From Ganoderma boninense (taxonomy: Eukaryota > Basidiomycota > Agaricomycetes > Polyporales > Polyporaceae): DNA of 64,000 nucleotides. The translations under genes were made by a program, and so were the position numbers. The stretch is from NCBI GenBank assembly GCA_002900995.3, contig CM035304.1, positions 1,781,498 to 1,845,497 of the forward strand, given 5' to 3'. Within the stretch, counting starts at the first letter, position 1; each line of letters starts with the position of its first letter. The notes under the pieces were generated by a model that had not been told where the DNA came from, ran no database searches, and worked only from the letters and a program-made list of their open reading frames with translations. Shown piece after piece: positions 11,766 to 24,340 of the stretch.

Positions 11766-12260
11766 AGAGCCCGGGCAGGTTGTCGTGCTCCCGGACGACG
11801 CGCCCAGCCTCATGCACACGAAGATCGGGCCTCTGGGGACGATCAACAAGGCGGCGCCCACCGCGAGCACGGCGAAGAAGAGCAAGGCGAAGCCGCCTGT
11901 GCCCATGCCTGGGTTGCCTCCGGCAGACGGAGACGCGCCGCCCCCAGCGCTCCCGCTGATGCACTCGTCGAGCGTGGGGGACATGCCAGCGGGCGAGGCG
12001 AAGAAGGGCAAGGGTGCGGGCACGCCGAGCAAAAAGAAGGCGAAGGTCGAGCTGTTCCCGCCCGTCGTCGTGGCGAGCGCGTGAAGCGTGCCTGCCAGCG
12101 GTGTTACCTGTTACCTCCAGGCTGCTCTTGGACGGCCAACGCGAACCTGTTCGTCGTGCGGGGTGCGATGGCGCCGATGTGTATATTTTTGTTTTCTGGA
12201 CCGGACGCCTGTCGTTGGATCACATTGTATCTGTATCATTATCGTATATTCACGCGGTTC
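11766..12260 (+). pseudogene. SPT7 3'-end copy (module 2), still open
   Basis: Matches SPT7 from 6270 onward: [52 protein letters not shown] and the terminal VASA then stop at 12084. Sequence to about 12260 matches the SPT7 3' untranslated region. It lacks bromodomain, histone fold and promoter, so it cannot make Spt7. It carries small in-frame deletions and an in-frame insertion (GDMPAGE) but no frameshift, which points to a recent copy. Its left edge joins kinase 3' flank at the shared bases AGAGC. Confidence 0.85.
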
Positions 12261-12816
12261 CGCACCGACGGGCGCCCCAGCTCCAGTACTGGCGGGGGGG
12301 GGGAGGTGGCATGTTGATGATATGCAGGGCCCGGTTTAATTCGGTGAGGAGTCAGGACGGATGGTTTGAACCGAGAGGAATTCTATTCCAATTCCAATAC
12401 ATATAGACTACAGCGGTGTGTGCATGCGTGCACCAGGTTTCCTTTTATACTATTGCTCGGGAGCTCGTCCTCGTCCTCCGTGGCCGATACAGAATAATGA
12501 GAGATGGGCTGGAGTGTGGATGGAGCAAATGAACGTCGGGTCCGAGAGGGCAAGGTAACTAGACACTTACTCGCAATGCAGTAGATGGATACAAACAATG
12601 CGCGTACAAAAAGCAATACAGCCGACCCATCCCCGACCCTTGGGGGATCTCGACGTTAAGGTCGGCGAAGCCGGCTTCCCGGGGCCGCAAAACGATTATC
12701 AGAGCGTAGACTAAGCACCAGAGAGCGAAACGAAGGCAATCGCTAACGCTGTCCGTCAGCTGCGCTACAGGGATCTGGATCTGGAGTGTTGAGAACACGC
12801 ACAGAACAATCTGCGT
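12261..12816. other. Spacer before K2 (kinase 3' flank)
   Basis: Contains a G run at 12293-12303 and a second copy of the kinase 3' flank (ATATAGACTACAGCGGTG near 12402). No gene seen. Confidence 0.55.
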
Positions 12817-14136
12817 TCATGCAGCAAGGCGCTTGAGATGATATAAGCCCTCCCGCGCAACGGCCAAGGTGTCGTAGACGACGCGTTCCGACGTCGTCTC
12901 CGTCCGCGACCGTAATCTCCAGCGCAGGAAGACGCTTGTTTGCTGGGACCGAATGCTGTTGAGGAGCGTCATGGATTCTACGGCAGTCAAGCGTTTGGCA
13001 GGATCCGGCTGAGTCATGGCGTCCACGAGGGGTTGGAGGAACTCGAGACCGTAGTAGACCTTGGGGCAAGGTGAGAAGATGGAAAACCTGAGGCGTGAAG
13101 CGAACGGACCTCGATGAACTCCTTCAACAACAAGGTACCCAGGGCGAACACGTCGACTTTGAAGGCGTCGTACGGGACGTCAAATGACATCTCCGGGGCC
13201 TCCTTACATCGTCCTTCGATACCAACCGTCTCTGTGCGGGCGCCGTCGGGAAAACGAATGGAAATGCCGAAGTCGATGAAGAAGTAGCGGACGGGATGCT
13301 CAAGTCGCGACAAGGGGGTAAGCTCGTAGACGGCATCCTCGGAGAACTTGCGTCGGACAGGATGATGGCCGTTGGGATAAAGAGCTCTGCCGTCCATCAT
13401 GATGTTTGCAGCGGCGACGTCCCTAAGCTTGACGGTTGGCCATGTGGAATTGCAGGCGAGTGGAAGGAGCTCACCGATGGGCGACTCTATGCTTATGCAT
13501 GAATGCAAGTCCCTGTCATGGCCGTCACATGGAAGGTACACAGGAAGGATTCGAGCTGGACACACCTCGAGGGTCTGTATGACGAAGTCTACGACCTCTC
13601 CAACCGCCTCGAAGTCGGGGTCATTGAATGGGCGGAGATAGGGCATGACGAGAAAGCACATCCCCGGTTCTTGTGTATCGTCCATGACTTCGAGCAGCGA
13701 GACGGTGTGGTTACGGCTGTCATGGATGGAAGCGAGAAATCGGCCGATCTCTATCTCTTCGGTGTCCCGACGGGTATGCTTGATGGAGACGCGGTTGTTA
13801 TTGTGGACGTCCGTAGCGTCGATGACGTTGTATTTCTAGGATCCGTGTCTTAGGCGGGGCTCAGAAGGACGAGATGCTGGATGAAGGCGATGGACTTACG
13901 CTGAGCAGAATTGAGTCCTCGCAAAATGTCGGGTCAAGGTTTGTACCCACCCAAGAAGGACGCCAGTCTGGAAGGTATCGACGTCTGAGAACATAGCCTC
14001 TGCTGTTGAGGAACTGTTGTCGGGACTGCCAGAAAAGCTCGGAGGGGATCAGGTCATAGACTCCTCTGCGGGTGAGCTCGGCTTGGCCGTCCTTTGCTTC
14101 GGGAGTGAGGTAAGCATAACGAGGCAAAGAGTTCAT
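12817..14136 (-). CDS. K2: agaricomycete-type protein kinase
   Basis: Exons 14136-13900, 13835-13566, 13512-13475, 13422-13110 and 13059-12817; 366 residues, same exon lengths as K1. Start MNSLPRY; catalytic loop HRDVAAANIMMDG, FFIDFGIS and KEAPEM are intact. Very close to K1 in exons 2-5. The stretch from exon 2 through introns 2 and 3 into exon 4 is stop-free and returns to the coding frame, so intron retention would give an altered protein rather than early termination. Paired with P2. Confidence 0.9.
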
Positions 14137-14583
14137 GAGAATGGCGAGCACAGAGTGGAATGGGTATATGAAGCAAGCCGCGAGGCGGAGGGTGCCAGAG
14201 TGAATCTGCTGGATGAGAGCAGATCAGGCGCAGATCAAGGTCACGGTCGTGTTCAACCTGGCACGCCAGAAGGACGCGCCCATCAGGCGCCGGGTGTCAA
14301 CCACGTCACCGAATTAGGTTTTCAGATCTCACACCTCCTCCACAACTTGTGTCGTCAAATTGAAAAACCAGTGCTCTTTCCACCTAAGTACACGCTCGCT
14401 CTGGAATCTGCCTCATGGATCATTTGAGGCCTGCCCCTCGACATATGTATATAATCACACAAGACATGTTCGCCCTCCAGGCTCCCTCGCCAATTCCTCT
14501 ACTCCCAATCTCCGTCACCATTCGCCCAACTTGCCCCCCTCTCATCCTCTGCTTCCTCTCCGACTCTTTCTCGCTTTCTCAAC
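14137..14583. promoter_or_regulatory. Divergent promoter K2 / P2
   Basis: 447 bp. TATA-like CATATGTATATAATCACACA near 14442, about 140 nt before P2, at the same place as in the K1/P1 promoter. Confidence 0.5.
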
Positions 14584-15907
14584 ATGGCTAGCGGGATGGA
14601 CATATGGGGAGTCATCGCCAGTGTCATTGGCGTCCTCAGTACCATCCAGATCATCCTGACCATCATCAATGGTCGACTCCCAAGCAAATGCATTTGTCTT
14701 TTTGAACGGACGCGCAAGGACACCGAAGATCTCCTCGACTCCGTGTCCGAGGAGGGGCTGTTTAATGACAGCGGCCGCTACGTCACCCACACTAAGACAA
14801 AGATCTCCAAGTGAGTACGCCGTCCGTTGGCCCCATCTCACTCATCTCAACTGATACCGACAGCATCTGTGAGCGTTTGGAAGATCTTCGGAAAGAGTCT
14901 TTCATGGCGAAGACATACAAAGAAGAGCTCAAACAATGGTGGCGGGGTCTCTCTCGACGGATCACTGTGTGCGACAATGAGCTGAAGGAGCTGAGAGCAG
15001 AGATCTCGGTACGTTTCTGCATCGACCCCGCTGCGGCTGCATTTTGTTAATACGCGATTAGGTTACAAGTACTAAAGCTCGCCTGGCCTTAGCTCGTCAG
15101 CGCGAAGCCGCCCTGCGTGGCGGGATAGCGTTCGCAACCCTAGGTAGGCTTGCCATCGTCTCTTGGTTGTGTTGTACGTCTTACATATATCGCGCAGACG
15201 CTGGATCCAGTCAAGCCCCTGCTGCAGAATCTGTACCTGGTGGGGGTTCGTGCGATTCGGGGTCAGCGGGGGAGGCTCCCCCGACGAACTCACGCCCCGA
15301 CAGCGCCACCCCACCAGAACAGCTCGAGCAGGAGCGCCCCCAGGCCATTCACACAGACGGGTGTGAAGAGAGTGCCGTCGCGGCCGAAGCGCCAATTGAC
15401 AACGACGTGGACAACGGCGACGGCACCAAGCCCGCCGATTGTTGTGTTCACGGGCCACCTCAGCGCCCCACTCGGTCAGACTCGGCAGATACCCTTCCTC
15501 CGTACTGCCAACAAGGCAGCGTTTTCCCACCGTATCCCCCCTGTGCCTCCCCAGCTTGTCCCAGCGACTCTACCTCCGTACTGGAGACCCCTGTGATGCG
15601 CACGACTGTACTCCTCGCCCGCTGCACCGCCGCAGACTCGGCTCGGACACGCAAGCTCATTAAGGCGCACCGGCGCACGCTCATGGTGCACAACGTGCCG
15701 TGGAAGCCCCAGAGCGCACCGCATCTTCTGCACGGAAACTCTGCTGCGGCTTCCGCCGTAGCCGCCGACCGCCCATCTAACAACGCACGCCATTGGAAGC
15801 TCTTAGAGGAGAGGTCCAGGGCCCCACTCCGCTCGTATATTGCCGTCCTCTCGCACGAGGCGATTATCGATATGGCACCGCACGCCACTTCTAGCGGACA
15901 AGCTTGA
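14584..15907 (+). CDS. P2: membrane-helix partner protein
   Basis: Exons 14584-14810, 14864-15008, 15062-15143 and 15198-15907; 387 residues. Starts MASGMDIWGVIASVIG with a hydrophobic helix to about residue 29. KQWWRGLSRR lies in exon 2. The linker holds LPPYCQQGSVFPPY, so both L/PPxY motifs are kept, and the C-terminal MVHNVPW, DRPSN and RHWKLLEERS blocks are intact. Very close to P1 in exons 2-4, more divergent in exon 1. Confidence 0.86.
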
Positions 15908-18427
15908 GGGCCTCCCCCCCTCCCGGCCTCTCGGTGACCTTGCAGCTTTTGGCGGCTGCAAGGTCAGTATCAAGACGTTGAGCTGATGTCTGTACAGACG
16001 TCCCAATGTCTGGAATCCGCCAACAAGTGTCAAGAACGTTTCTCAACGCCCAACGGCCCATCTGTCTCCCCCTCTTCGCTATTAAGGAAACATGGCACTT
16101 GCTTGCTCTTGGAGACTTGCATGGCGACCATTGTATTTGTATTTGGAATCATTGCGTACACGTTGTTGCCCGGACGAGTAGTTGGTGCCCCGCCCCCCTG
16201 CTTGCACCTGGTGCCGTCGGACTCGCATGTACAGTATCGTCGATAGACCTCAAGCCTAACCGTTTCCGTTTATCAGAAGATTCTACCCGCCCATAAGTGC
16301 TCGTGCGCGGCTGCAGTTGCCAGTGGCGGAGTCACGTATCTGGTGAGATGTACAGTAAGCCTGGCCAATCTGAAGCGTCCTAGTACTTTCCTGGAAGCGC
16401 GCTCACGTTTGCCTTAGGAAGTAGTGTTACACCCAGAGCACACCTCCTCCCTGCGCCCTGCGTGTAGCCCACCTGCTTCTGTTGTTATTGGGGTCTCGCG
16501 TAACAGTCGGACGCTTGCGTACCGTTGGACGAACCCGGGCCCCCGGGGCTCGCTCGTATCGCCCCCGATCATTAATGTATCTCGATGAGGTCCAGGTGCT
16601 CTACCGAGCTCGGGCTCCGCAAGGTCCCTCGTACTTCTGCACCATTGGTGGCGTATCCCGACTTGGATTCCAATCGTATTTGATATCGATATTCACGAGC
16701 CTTCTGAAGTGTCGTCTGCAGCTTCACGTCGGAATGCCTTCGACGGACACTGCATCGCCATTTGATCGCGTCTTCCTCGTTGGCCCAAGTATACATGGAC
16801 CGTGCTCCCTCCCTTCTGGCTTCGACGGGGGCCTCCGCGACCCCCTACCTACTCGCGTGAGTCGCGGCTTGCGCGCGCCTTCTTCGTGTTCAGACAGGAC
16901 TAGTACTGCGTGAAGGGCTGTGTCTATATAACTAGGACAAGAGACGCCCTCGCGTCGCTCCGGCAGACTTATTGAAGCCTGACATTCTTCAATATATGAG
17001 CGGAGGGCTTGGATAGACAGAGCGGTTGAGGACTATATAGTGACCGGTGGTGCCAGACGTTGAGGCGTGAGGATGGCAGGTTGACGAACGGCAAACTGTC
17101 ATAAGTAAGTTATTCGGAAGCGCTGCGCGCGCGCGGACTTGACGAAGCTGATGGCGGTCTGGGGTAAAACATTACGTTGCTGGTGGAAGGGGAGTGGCGA
17201 GGACCACTGAGCGAGGATGTCTGGAGGATGATTAAGCGCTCTATGCAAACAGATCGAAATGCGGCCAAATAAGACCACACGAATTCACCGGGTTTCTTTC
17301 ATCAGCAAAAGTGAAAAAATGTCCTGCGAGAGCGCGCCGTAAGGCAATCGTGACAATGCTCAGACAATACCCGGATTTCACTGTACTGGGGTGCAAACGA
17401 GAAGTGGACCAGACCACACCCGAAAACACCATGCAATCCCCAAATATATTGTGAGGATTGCGAGGATTGTGGGGATTGCACAGCAGTGCAATCTACGAAA
17501 TTCCCGGGCATTAATTCATAAATAAGGCAAAGCCCGCACGCCTTCAGGACATTTTTGCACTTTTGCTGATGTTAATAATACGACTTATAGCCTGTACGAA
17601 TGCGTTCACCCTCTCCGCCTGCGTGCTGTCACGGCGACGATTTTGTGGGAGGACCTAATGAATATGCGCCGCAGTCTCTCGCACGAGGTGGGATGCTGCA
17701 ACATATTAAGGACATCCGTGTTCTTCGTGCTGGCATGTACCAAAGCCACCGGCGGTGTCGAGCTCCACTGCAGCTCAAGACGGTCAGGCGGAAGCAATTA
17801 GCGTAGCTTGGTAGTAAAGCGGCACACGAATCTCGCGTCTGCAGCCACTAGTACTCCGACATTCAACGTGCAACTCGCCATTATCTGCGGTCGCTGCCCC
17901 TAGGTGGCTGGTAAGCTCACTCTACTTACTTATCCGCCGCCCATAGACCGGTTGCACGGCCCGATCATCCACCTCGTGAGACGCCATGAGACGATGTCGG
18001 ATCGTTTGAAGGGATAGCAATTCTATTCCAATATAGACTACAGCGATACGCGCACCAAGTATTCTTCTACACCATCGCCCGAGAGCTAGTCCTCCTCCGT
18101 GGCCGATACAGATGGCTAGAGCGTAAAATCAGCGAATGTCGGATCGAAAGAGGCGGAGGTGACCAGACATTTACCCGGATCGTATGGATACAAACAGCGC
18201 ATACAAAAGCAATACAACGAGGCCCATGTCCGACCCTCGGATCTGAGCTGACGTCTTAGAGCGTAAGTTGACTCGCGGATGTCGAGGTCAGCATAGTCAG
18301 CTTGCGGGGCCGCGTGACGATCACCACTGCGTAGACTAAGGAGCGACACGAAAGCATCGGCTAACGGTATTTATCAGCTGCGCGATGTGAATGCAGATTG
18401 TGAGAACACGTACTGAACAATCTGCGT
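15908..18427. other. Long spacer after P2, with an extra block at about 16900-17600
   Basis: To about 16850 it matches the spacer after P1. From about 16900 to 17600 it has no counterpart in the P1-K2 spacer and is AT-richer, with an inverted repeat at 17432-17493. From about 17620 fragments shared with other spacers resume (GTCTCTCGCACGAGGT; CATTATCTGCGGTCGCTG), ending in kinase 3' flank near 18010-18125. No intact gene. Confidence 0.5.
17432..17493. repeat. Nested inverted repeats
   Basis: TGCAATCCCC (17432-17441) is the reverse complement of GGGGATTGCA (17471-17480). GATTGCAC (17474-17481) and GTGCAATC (17486-17493) form a perfect 8-bp stem with a 4-nt loop. Short direct repeats of GAGGATTG/GGGGATTG lie between. 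It could be the end of a small transposon or a transcript hairpin. Confidence 0.5.
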
Positions 18428-19757
18428 TCATGCAGCAAGGCGCTTGAGATGATACAGGCCCTCCCGCGCGACGGCCAAGGTGTCGTAGACGACGCGTTCC
18501 GACGTCGTCTCCGTCCGCGATCGCAGTCTCCAGCGGAGGAAGACGCTGTTTTGCCGGGAACGAATGCTGTCGAGAAGCGTCATGGACCCTGCGGCAGTCA
18601 AGCGTTTGGCAGGGTCCGGTTGCGTCATGGCGTCCACGAGAGGTTGGAGGAACTCAAGACCGTGGTATACCTTCGGGTAAAGTAAGCAGACGCAAAATTC
18701 GAGACGCGAGGTGGACGGACCTCGATGAACTCCTTCAGGTACAGGGTGCCCAGGGCGAACACGTCGACTTTGAAGGCGTCGTATGGGACGTCAAATGACA
18801 TCTCCGGGGCCTCTTTACACCGTCCTTCGATACCGACCGTCTCCGGGCGGGCGCCATCGGGAAAACGAATGGAAATGCCAAAGTCGATGAAGAAGTAGCG
18901 GACGGGATGTTCGATCCGCGACAAAGGGGTCAGCTCGTAGACAGCGTCTTCAGAGAACGTGTGCCGAACGGGGTGATGACCGTTTGGAAACAACGCCTTG
19001 CCGTCCATCATGAGATTTGCAGCAGCGACGTCGCTGTATAGGTATCGATTAACGGGAGGCGCACTGGATAAACAAGTAGAACGACCTCACCGATGAGCGA
19101 CTCTGTGCTTGTGCATGAATGCTAGACCCTACGGTCACCGGTCGTTAAGGGGTAAGAGCATGCGAGGCGAATCGTGGACGGATATACCTCCAGGGTTTGG
19201 TGGACGAAGTCAAGGACCTCCCCCACTGCCTCGAGTTCCGGGTCATTGAACGGCAGGAGGTAAGGCATGACCATAAAGCACTTTCCGGGTTCTTGAGGAT
19301 CGTCCATGACCTCGAGTAGAGACACGGAATGATTCTGATCGTCCCGAATAGAAGAAAGAAACCGGGCAATCTCTATTTCCTTGGTGTCAAGGCGGGTATG
19401 CTTGATTGAGACCCGCTGCGTGCTCTGCACGTCAGTAGCATCTATGACGTTGTAGTGCTGAGATTGTGTTTTAGAGGGATCTCAGAGGGACGAGATGGAG
19501 TGAGACTGTGTGCGACTTACGCTAAGCAGGATGGAGTCCTCGCAGTACGTCGGATCGATATTGGTTCCCATCCATGACGGCTTCCAATCCGGTTGATATC
19601 GCGGCCTCAGGAGATATCCCCTGTTCTGCAGGAACTGACGTCGAGACTGCCATAAAACCTCGGTGGGCATCAGGGCGTATACGCCTTCCCGAGTGAGCTT
19701 TGCTTCGCGTTCCGTAGCTTCGGGACTAAGATAGACATGGCGAGGAAGAGGATTCAT
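18428..19757 (-). CDS. K3: agaricomycete-type protein kinase
   Basis: Exons 19757-19521, 19457-19188, 19128-19091, 19033-18721 and 18670-18428; 366 residues. Start MNPLPRHVYLSPEATERE. RVSIKHT, HRDVAAANLMMDG, FFIDFGIS and KEAPEM are intact. The most diverged full-length member of the MNPLPRY subtype, mainly in exons 1 and 2. Paired with P3. Confidence 0.9.
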
Positions 19758-20177
19758 AGAGATGGGGGTATAAGAGGCAAGCAGCTAGCCAGCCTGAATA
19801 TCGAGCTCAGCGTTGAAACTGTGGTTGAACGGCAACATGCATTCGTCGATATGGAAGCGCCCATCACGAGCTCGATACGTAAACGCGCGCAGACAAATCT
19901 CGATGACACTGATGCGAGACAGATCCACGCGTCCGCCCTGCGTCCGCCCCCCAATCTGCTAGCTCAGCGCTCACCTCCCACCACGCCTCCAATATGGCAC
20001 TGGCTCTCCATCGTGTCTCCAGTATGCCTCGGTTCGGATATATATATGCACTGCGTTCTAGAGACATGCCTTCTGACTTCGTGTCTCGTCGCGTCCCCTT
20101 CCCCCGCAACCTCCTTCAATCTTTCCTGCCGCCTTACGTTCCCCTCTCTCCTTCTCCTGCCATTCCAGAGCCTCATC
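19758..20177. promoter_or_regulatory. Divergent promoter K3 / P3
   Basis: 420 bp. TATA-like GGATATATATATGCACTG near 20036, about 140 nt upstream of P3. Confidence 0.5.
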
Positions 20178-21482
20178 ATGGCTAGCGGCCTGGACATTTG
20201 GGGAGCCGTTGCCGGTGTAATTGGCGTGCTCAGTGTGATCCAGATCGTCTGGTCCATTATCCATGGACGACTCCCAAGTCGGTGCATCCGTCTCTTCGAG
20301 CAGACGCTCGCGGATACAGAATCCCTCCTCAACTCGGTCTCGGAGGAGGGATTATTCAACGATGGCGGCTACTACGTGAGTCATGCAAAGACACGCATCT
20401 CCAAGTAAGTCCTTGCACTTTCAACTAGCCAGAGTGTACTTATCTCAGCCGATGTTATCAGTGTCTGTAAACGTCTGGATGGCCTTCGTCAAGAGTCCTT
20501 CAAGGCCAAAACATACAAAGAGGAGCTCAAACAGTGGTGGGGAGGTCTCTCTCACCGTATCTCGGTCTGTGTCAGGGAATTGAGAGGGCTCAGAGCAGAG
20601 ATCTCGGTACGCCTCTGCATAGACTTCCTCAAAAGCTGCTTGGTCTGATCTCTTCTCAGGTCACGAGCAGCAAAGCTAGAGAGGCTCTGGCTCGACAGCG
20701 CGAGAGCATCGGGAACGAGTCGCCGTCTGCCCCAAGTATGACTCCCATCTTTCATGTCTTACTTCACCTCTCTCACACCTGTCTCCCCAGGTGGCGAATG
20801 CGACCACTCCGTAGTCGACCCTCTCAATGGCGAATCCCACATTGGCGGATCGACGGTGTCATCCTTGCTCGAGGCAGATACGCACATATCCAATGCACCA
20901 ACACAGCTGGTGCAAGACTGTCCCGTTGGTGCTGAGGGGTGCAAGGACGAGTGCGGAGCCGCCTCCTCCTCGCATGATGCCTCTGGCAAGAGCACCGACG
21001 TCGAAACCGAACACCATCTTCGTGGTGCATCTCAGAATCCCGTCCGGTCAGATTCCATCGACACCCTTCCCCCATACCGTGGACAAAGCATTCCGCCGTC
21101 ATGTTCACCATGCACGACCCTACCCTGCGCCTGCTCCTGCACCCCTGCCTGCGTGCCGGAAACTCCTGTAATCCGCTCGACCTTGCTGCTCTCCCGCTGC
21201 ACCGCCGCAGACTCGGCTCGGGCGATGCGCAAGCTCATCAAGGCGCATCGGACAAACCTCATGGTGCACAACGTGCCGTGGAAGCCCAAGAGCGCACCGC
21301 ATCTCCGTCATGGCACTTCTGCTGCGGCTTCCGCCATAGCCGTCGACCGCCCATCTAACAACGCACGCCATTGGAAGTTCTTAGATGAGAGGTCCAGGGC
21401 TCCACTCCACTCATATGTCGCCGTCCTGTCGCAGGAGGCGATCATCGAACCATCTCGGCACGCTTGCACCGTATCGGCATGA
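20178..21482 (+). CDS. P3: membrane-helix partner protein
   Basis: Exons 20178-20404, 20462-20606, 20660-20735 and 20791-21482; 379 residues. Begins MASGLDIWGAVAGVIGVLS. Exon 2 has KQWWGGLSHR, and exon 3 is 76 nt rather than 82. The linker differs strongly from P1 and P2. One LPPY remains (DTLPPYRGQS), while the second site reads IPPSC and is lost. MVHNVPW, DRPSNNARHWKFLDERS and SQEAII close the C-terminal domain. Confidence 0.86.
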
Positions 21483-22658
21483 GGCTGGCCTTTTTGTCTC
21501 AGGATGTCCCTTCTGCGGCTTCCGACGGCCTCAAGGCTCAGCTTGACGACGTTCAATAAATGCCTGTCCATCCAGTGTCTGGAATCCAACAACAACAACG
21601 CTTTCTTATGCGCCACCACTTCTCATGTTTCCCCCTCTTCGCTATCAAGGACACATCGCACATGCCTCTCGCGCATTGCGATCACTGTATTTGTATTTGT
21701 AATCTGTGCGAACACCTTGTTACTAGACGAGTAGTTGTGGCCCCGCCCTCCTACCTCATGTGATGCCGTCGGACTTGGATGCAACGCCGATAATGACCTT
21801 AACCTTTTCCGTTTGTCAGAAGATTCTACCCGCGCAGAAGTACTCAATAAGTACTTATGCGCGGCCGCAGCTGAGAGCGGTCCTTGAAGTCTCAAAGGGC
21901 TCAAGCCTCATGCATCATGGCGGGTACACGTCTTTCTGACGTAAGCCTGCCCATCTGAATCGTTCTACCACCTCCATGCACGCTCACTGTTGCCCTAGGA
22001 CATCCTTCCAGAGGACGCTTTCTCCAACCGCGCCACCCACCTGGCTGTATTAGCTGCGTCCCACGTAACAGCCGGGAGCTTGCATATCGTTTGACGAGCC
22101 TCAACGACCCTCTGCTGCCCGCGACTAATCTTGGGCTCCGCCAGCACCCTCTGATGAGGCGGTGGTGGCGGGTCCCAGCTTGGACTCTTCTGGTATTTGT
22201 TCCCCAAGCTTCCGTCCTATCGTCTCCGGCCTCACACCGGAACACGATTATTTGTGCCTTCGACAAATACTGACCAATCGCTCTCTTCCTTGTTGGCCCG
22301 TGGGCTGGGCTCTGAGTGCCTCCGCACCTAGGCCTTCTTCGTGTTCGGACCGCGATGCGTGACGGGCATCCTCTTCACGTCAGTACAGGTACTGTACAGC
22401 CTCCACGGGCCCGTCCACTCTCTTCGCTGGTGTGCTTGCTTTCCGGGCGACGACCGTGTGGGAGGACCTGATGCACAGGCATCACGCTCTCTCGCATGAG
22501 ATGACGCAAAATTGAATCGGAAACCGGACTAGGTCAAGCTAAGGTTACAGATCTACACCAGACAACAAAAACCGTCAAAGCGCATGCTGCATGCTGAGTT
22601 AGCCAGACCAACGACCAAGCTCAGCAGAAGGTCACCCACATAGCATCGCGCGTGAGAT
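21483..22658. other. Spacer P3-K4
   Basis: Related in part to the spacers after P1 and P2 (GTCAGAAGATTCTACCCGC; TGCCCTAGGA). A piece near 22470 (GTGGGAGGACCTGATG, then CTCTCTCGCATGAGATG) also occurs at 17640 and resembles the unidentified relic at 30640. The kinase 3' flank GGTCAAGCTAAGGTTACAGA is at about 22532. No gene seen and no clear SPT7 relic. Confidence 0.5.
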
Positions 22659-23998
22659 TCATATAACAAGACGTTTGAGGTGGTATAGACCTTCCCGAGC
22701 CACGGCGACGGCATCGTAGACCACTCTCTCGGGAGTCGTCTCCGTCCTCGAGCGCAGCCTCCAGCGGAGAAATGGGCTGCTCAGCGTAGAGTGAATTCCA
22801 GTGAACATCGCCATCGCTTCTCGTGCGTTGATCCTCGCAACGGGATCCGTCCGTTGCATGGCATCCACGAGAGGCTGGAGGAAGTCGAGGCCATGGTACA
22901 GCTGCGGGTCACGTTAATGGGGGGGGGAGGGACGAGGTGGAATGTTGGGTCGTACCTCCAAGAACTCCTTCAGGAAAAGGTTTCCGAGGGCCCAGACATC
23001 GGTCTTGAACGCGTCATACGGGACATCGTATGACATCTCTGGGGCCTCCTTGTATCGGCCGATCACACCCGTTACTCGAGGAGGTGCGTCGTTCGGAGAA
23101 CGAACAGAGATACCGAAGTCGATGTAGAAGTAGCGGACAGGATGGTCGAGTCGGGATAGAGGTGTGGCGTCGTAGATGGCATCTTCGCAGAATCTCCACC
23201 GCACGGGATGGTGACCCTTCGGGTACAGGGCTCGTCCGTCCATCATGACGTTTGGAGGTGCTATGTCGCTGGGAGGTCGAAAAGTCAGAGTAGGGAGCTA
23301 GAGCTGCTCTGACAAAAAAACGCACCGATGCGCTATGCGATTCTGATGTAGGAATATCAGACCCTATGGTTTGTTTTTCAGATAAGTGGGGCGGACTCTA
23401 TAATCTGACTAGGACCAACCTCGAGCGATTGGAAAACGAAATCTACAACTTCTCCAACCGCTTCAAAGTCTGGGTGATTGAACTGCTCTAGGTAAGGCAT
23501 AACCATGAGTGCTTTCTGGGGCTCAAATGGATCTTGCAGGACTTCGACGACTGTGACACAGTGATTGTCCGCAGCATGGATAGAGGATAGGAACTGCGCA
23601 ATGTTGAGTTCTTGGGTGCCTTTGGGAGTCCGCTTGATGGAAACTCGCTCTCCATCGCGGACGCGAATGGCATCTATGACGCCGAAGGTCTACCAACCAA
23701 CTTCTCAGTAAGATTCAGAGCCTAGTACGATGAATTCAGACTGTGGCGAAGGACGACTTACGTTTAGCAAGATGGAGTCCTCGCAGTATGTTGGGTTCAA
23801 GTTCGTCTGAACCCAGGATGGTGTCCAGCCTGGTTGATAACGACGCCTTAGCTTGTATCCCTTCCTGTCCAGAAATTGCTGCCTTTTCTGCCACTCGACC
23901 TCGATTGGTAACAAGTCGTAGACGCCTTCCCGTGTGATCTCTGCTTCGAACTGTACGCCTTTAGGGTCGAGATAAGCATATCGGGGTAAAGTGCCCAT
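22659..23998 (-). CDS. K4: protein kinase without a partner gene
   Basis: Exons 23998-23762, 23689-23420, 23363-23326, 23268-22956 and 22901-22659; 366 residues. First of the MGTLPRY subtype (K4, K5, K8, K9, K10). RVSIKRT, HRDIAPPNVMMDG, FYIDFGIS and KEAPEM are intact. Compared with K1 the helix after APE reads KTDVWALGNLFLKEF. No partner gene follows on the plus strand, although the divergent promoter remains, so the partner was lost after duplication. The intact frame suggests the kinase is still selected. Confidence 0.9.
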
Positions 23999-24340
23999 GG
24001 ATGAAAAGGACACCAGTTGTATGTTAAGAGAGCTGCCTTGAACGCCACGCTGCTGCGGACGACGTTGAGTTGCGAACAAGGGGACCGTGCCAGTGGTAGC
24101 TGGGAATCGGGTTGAAACGAGTCGTGAATCGCAGTGGGCGGCCTATGATCTTCAGCAGTGATCTTAAATAGTGCCAGAGCACTCCTCTCAGTGCAGACGT
24201 TCGACTTTCCGACTGTCCCCGTCAGCATCTAACTTTCGGCTCCTGGCCAACAGATTGACATCGGCCATGCAGCATGTAATTGTTCGCCTCGTCCGATCTG
24301 CGCCGTTCATCATTCAAATTCACTGCATTCTCCCGCCCCA
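23999..24340. promoter_or_regulatory. Divergent promoter left after loss of partner 4
   Basis: Keeps the element GACTGTCCCCGTCAGCAT (24211-24228) and the AT box CATTCAAATTCACT near 24312, as in the K5/P5 and K8/P8 promoters. Similarity to a partner leader fades by about 24340 and no MANGFDIWG start follows. Confidence 0.5.
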
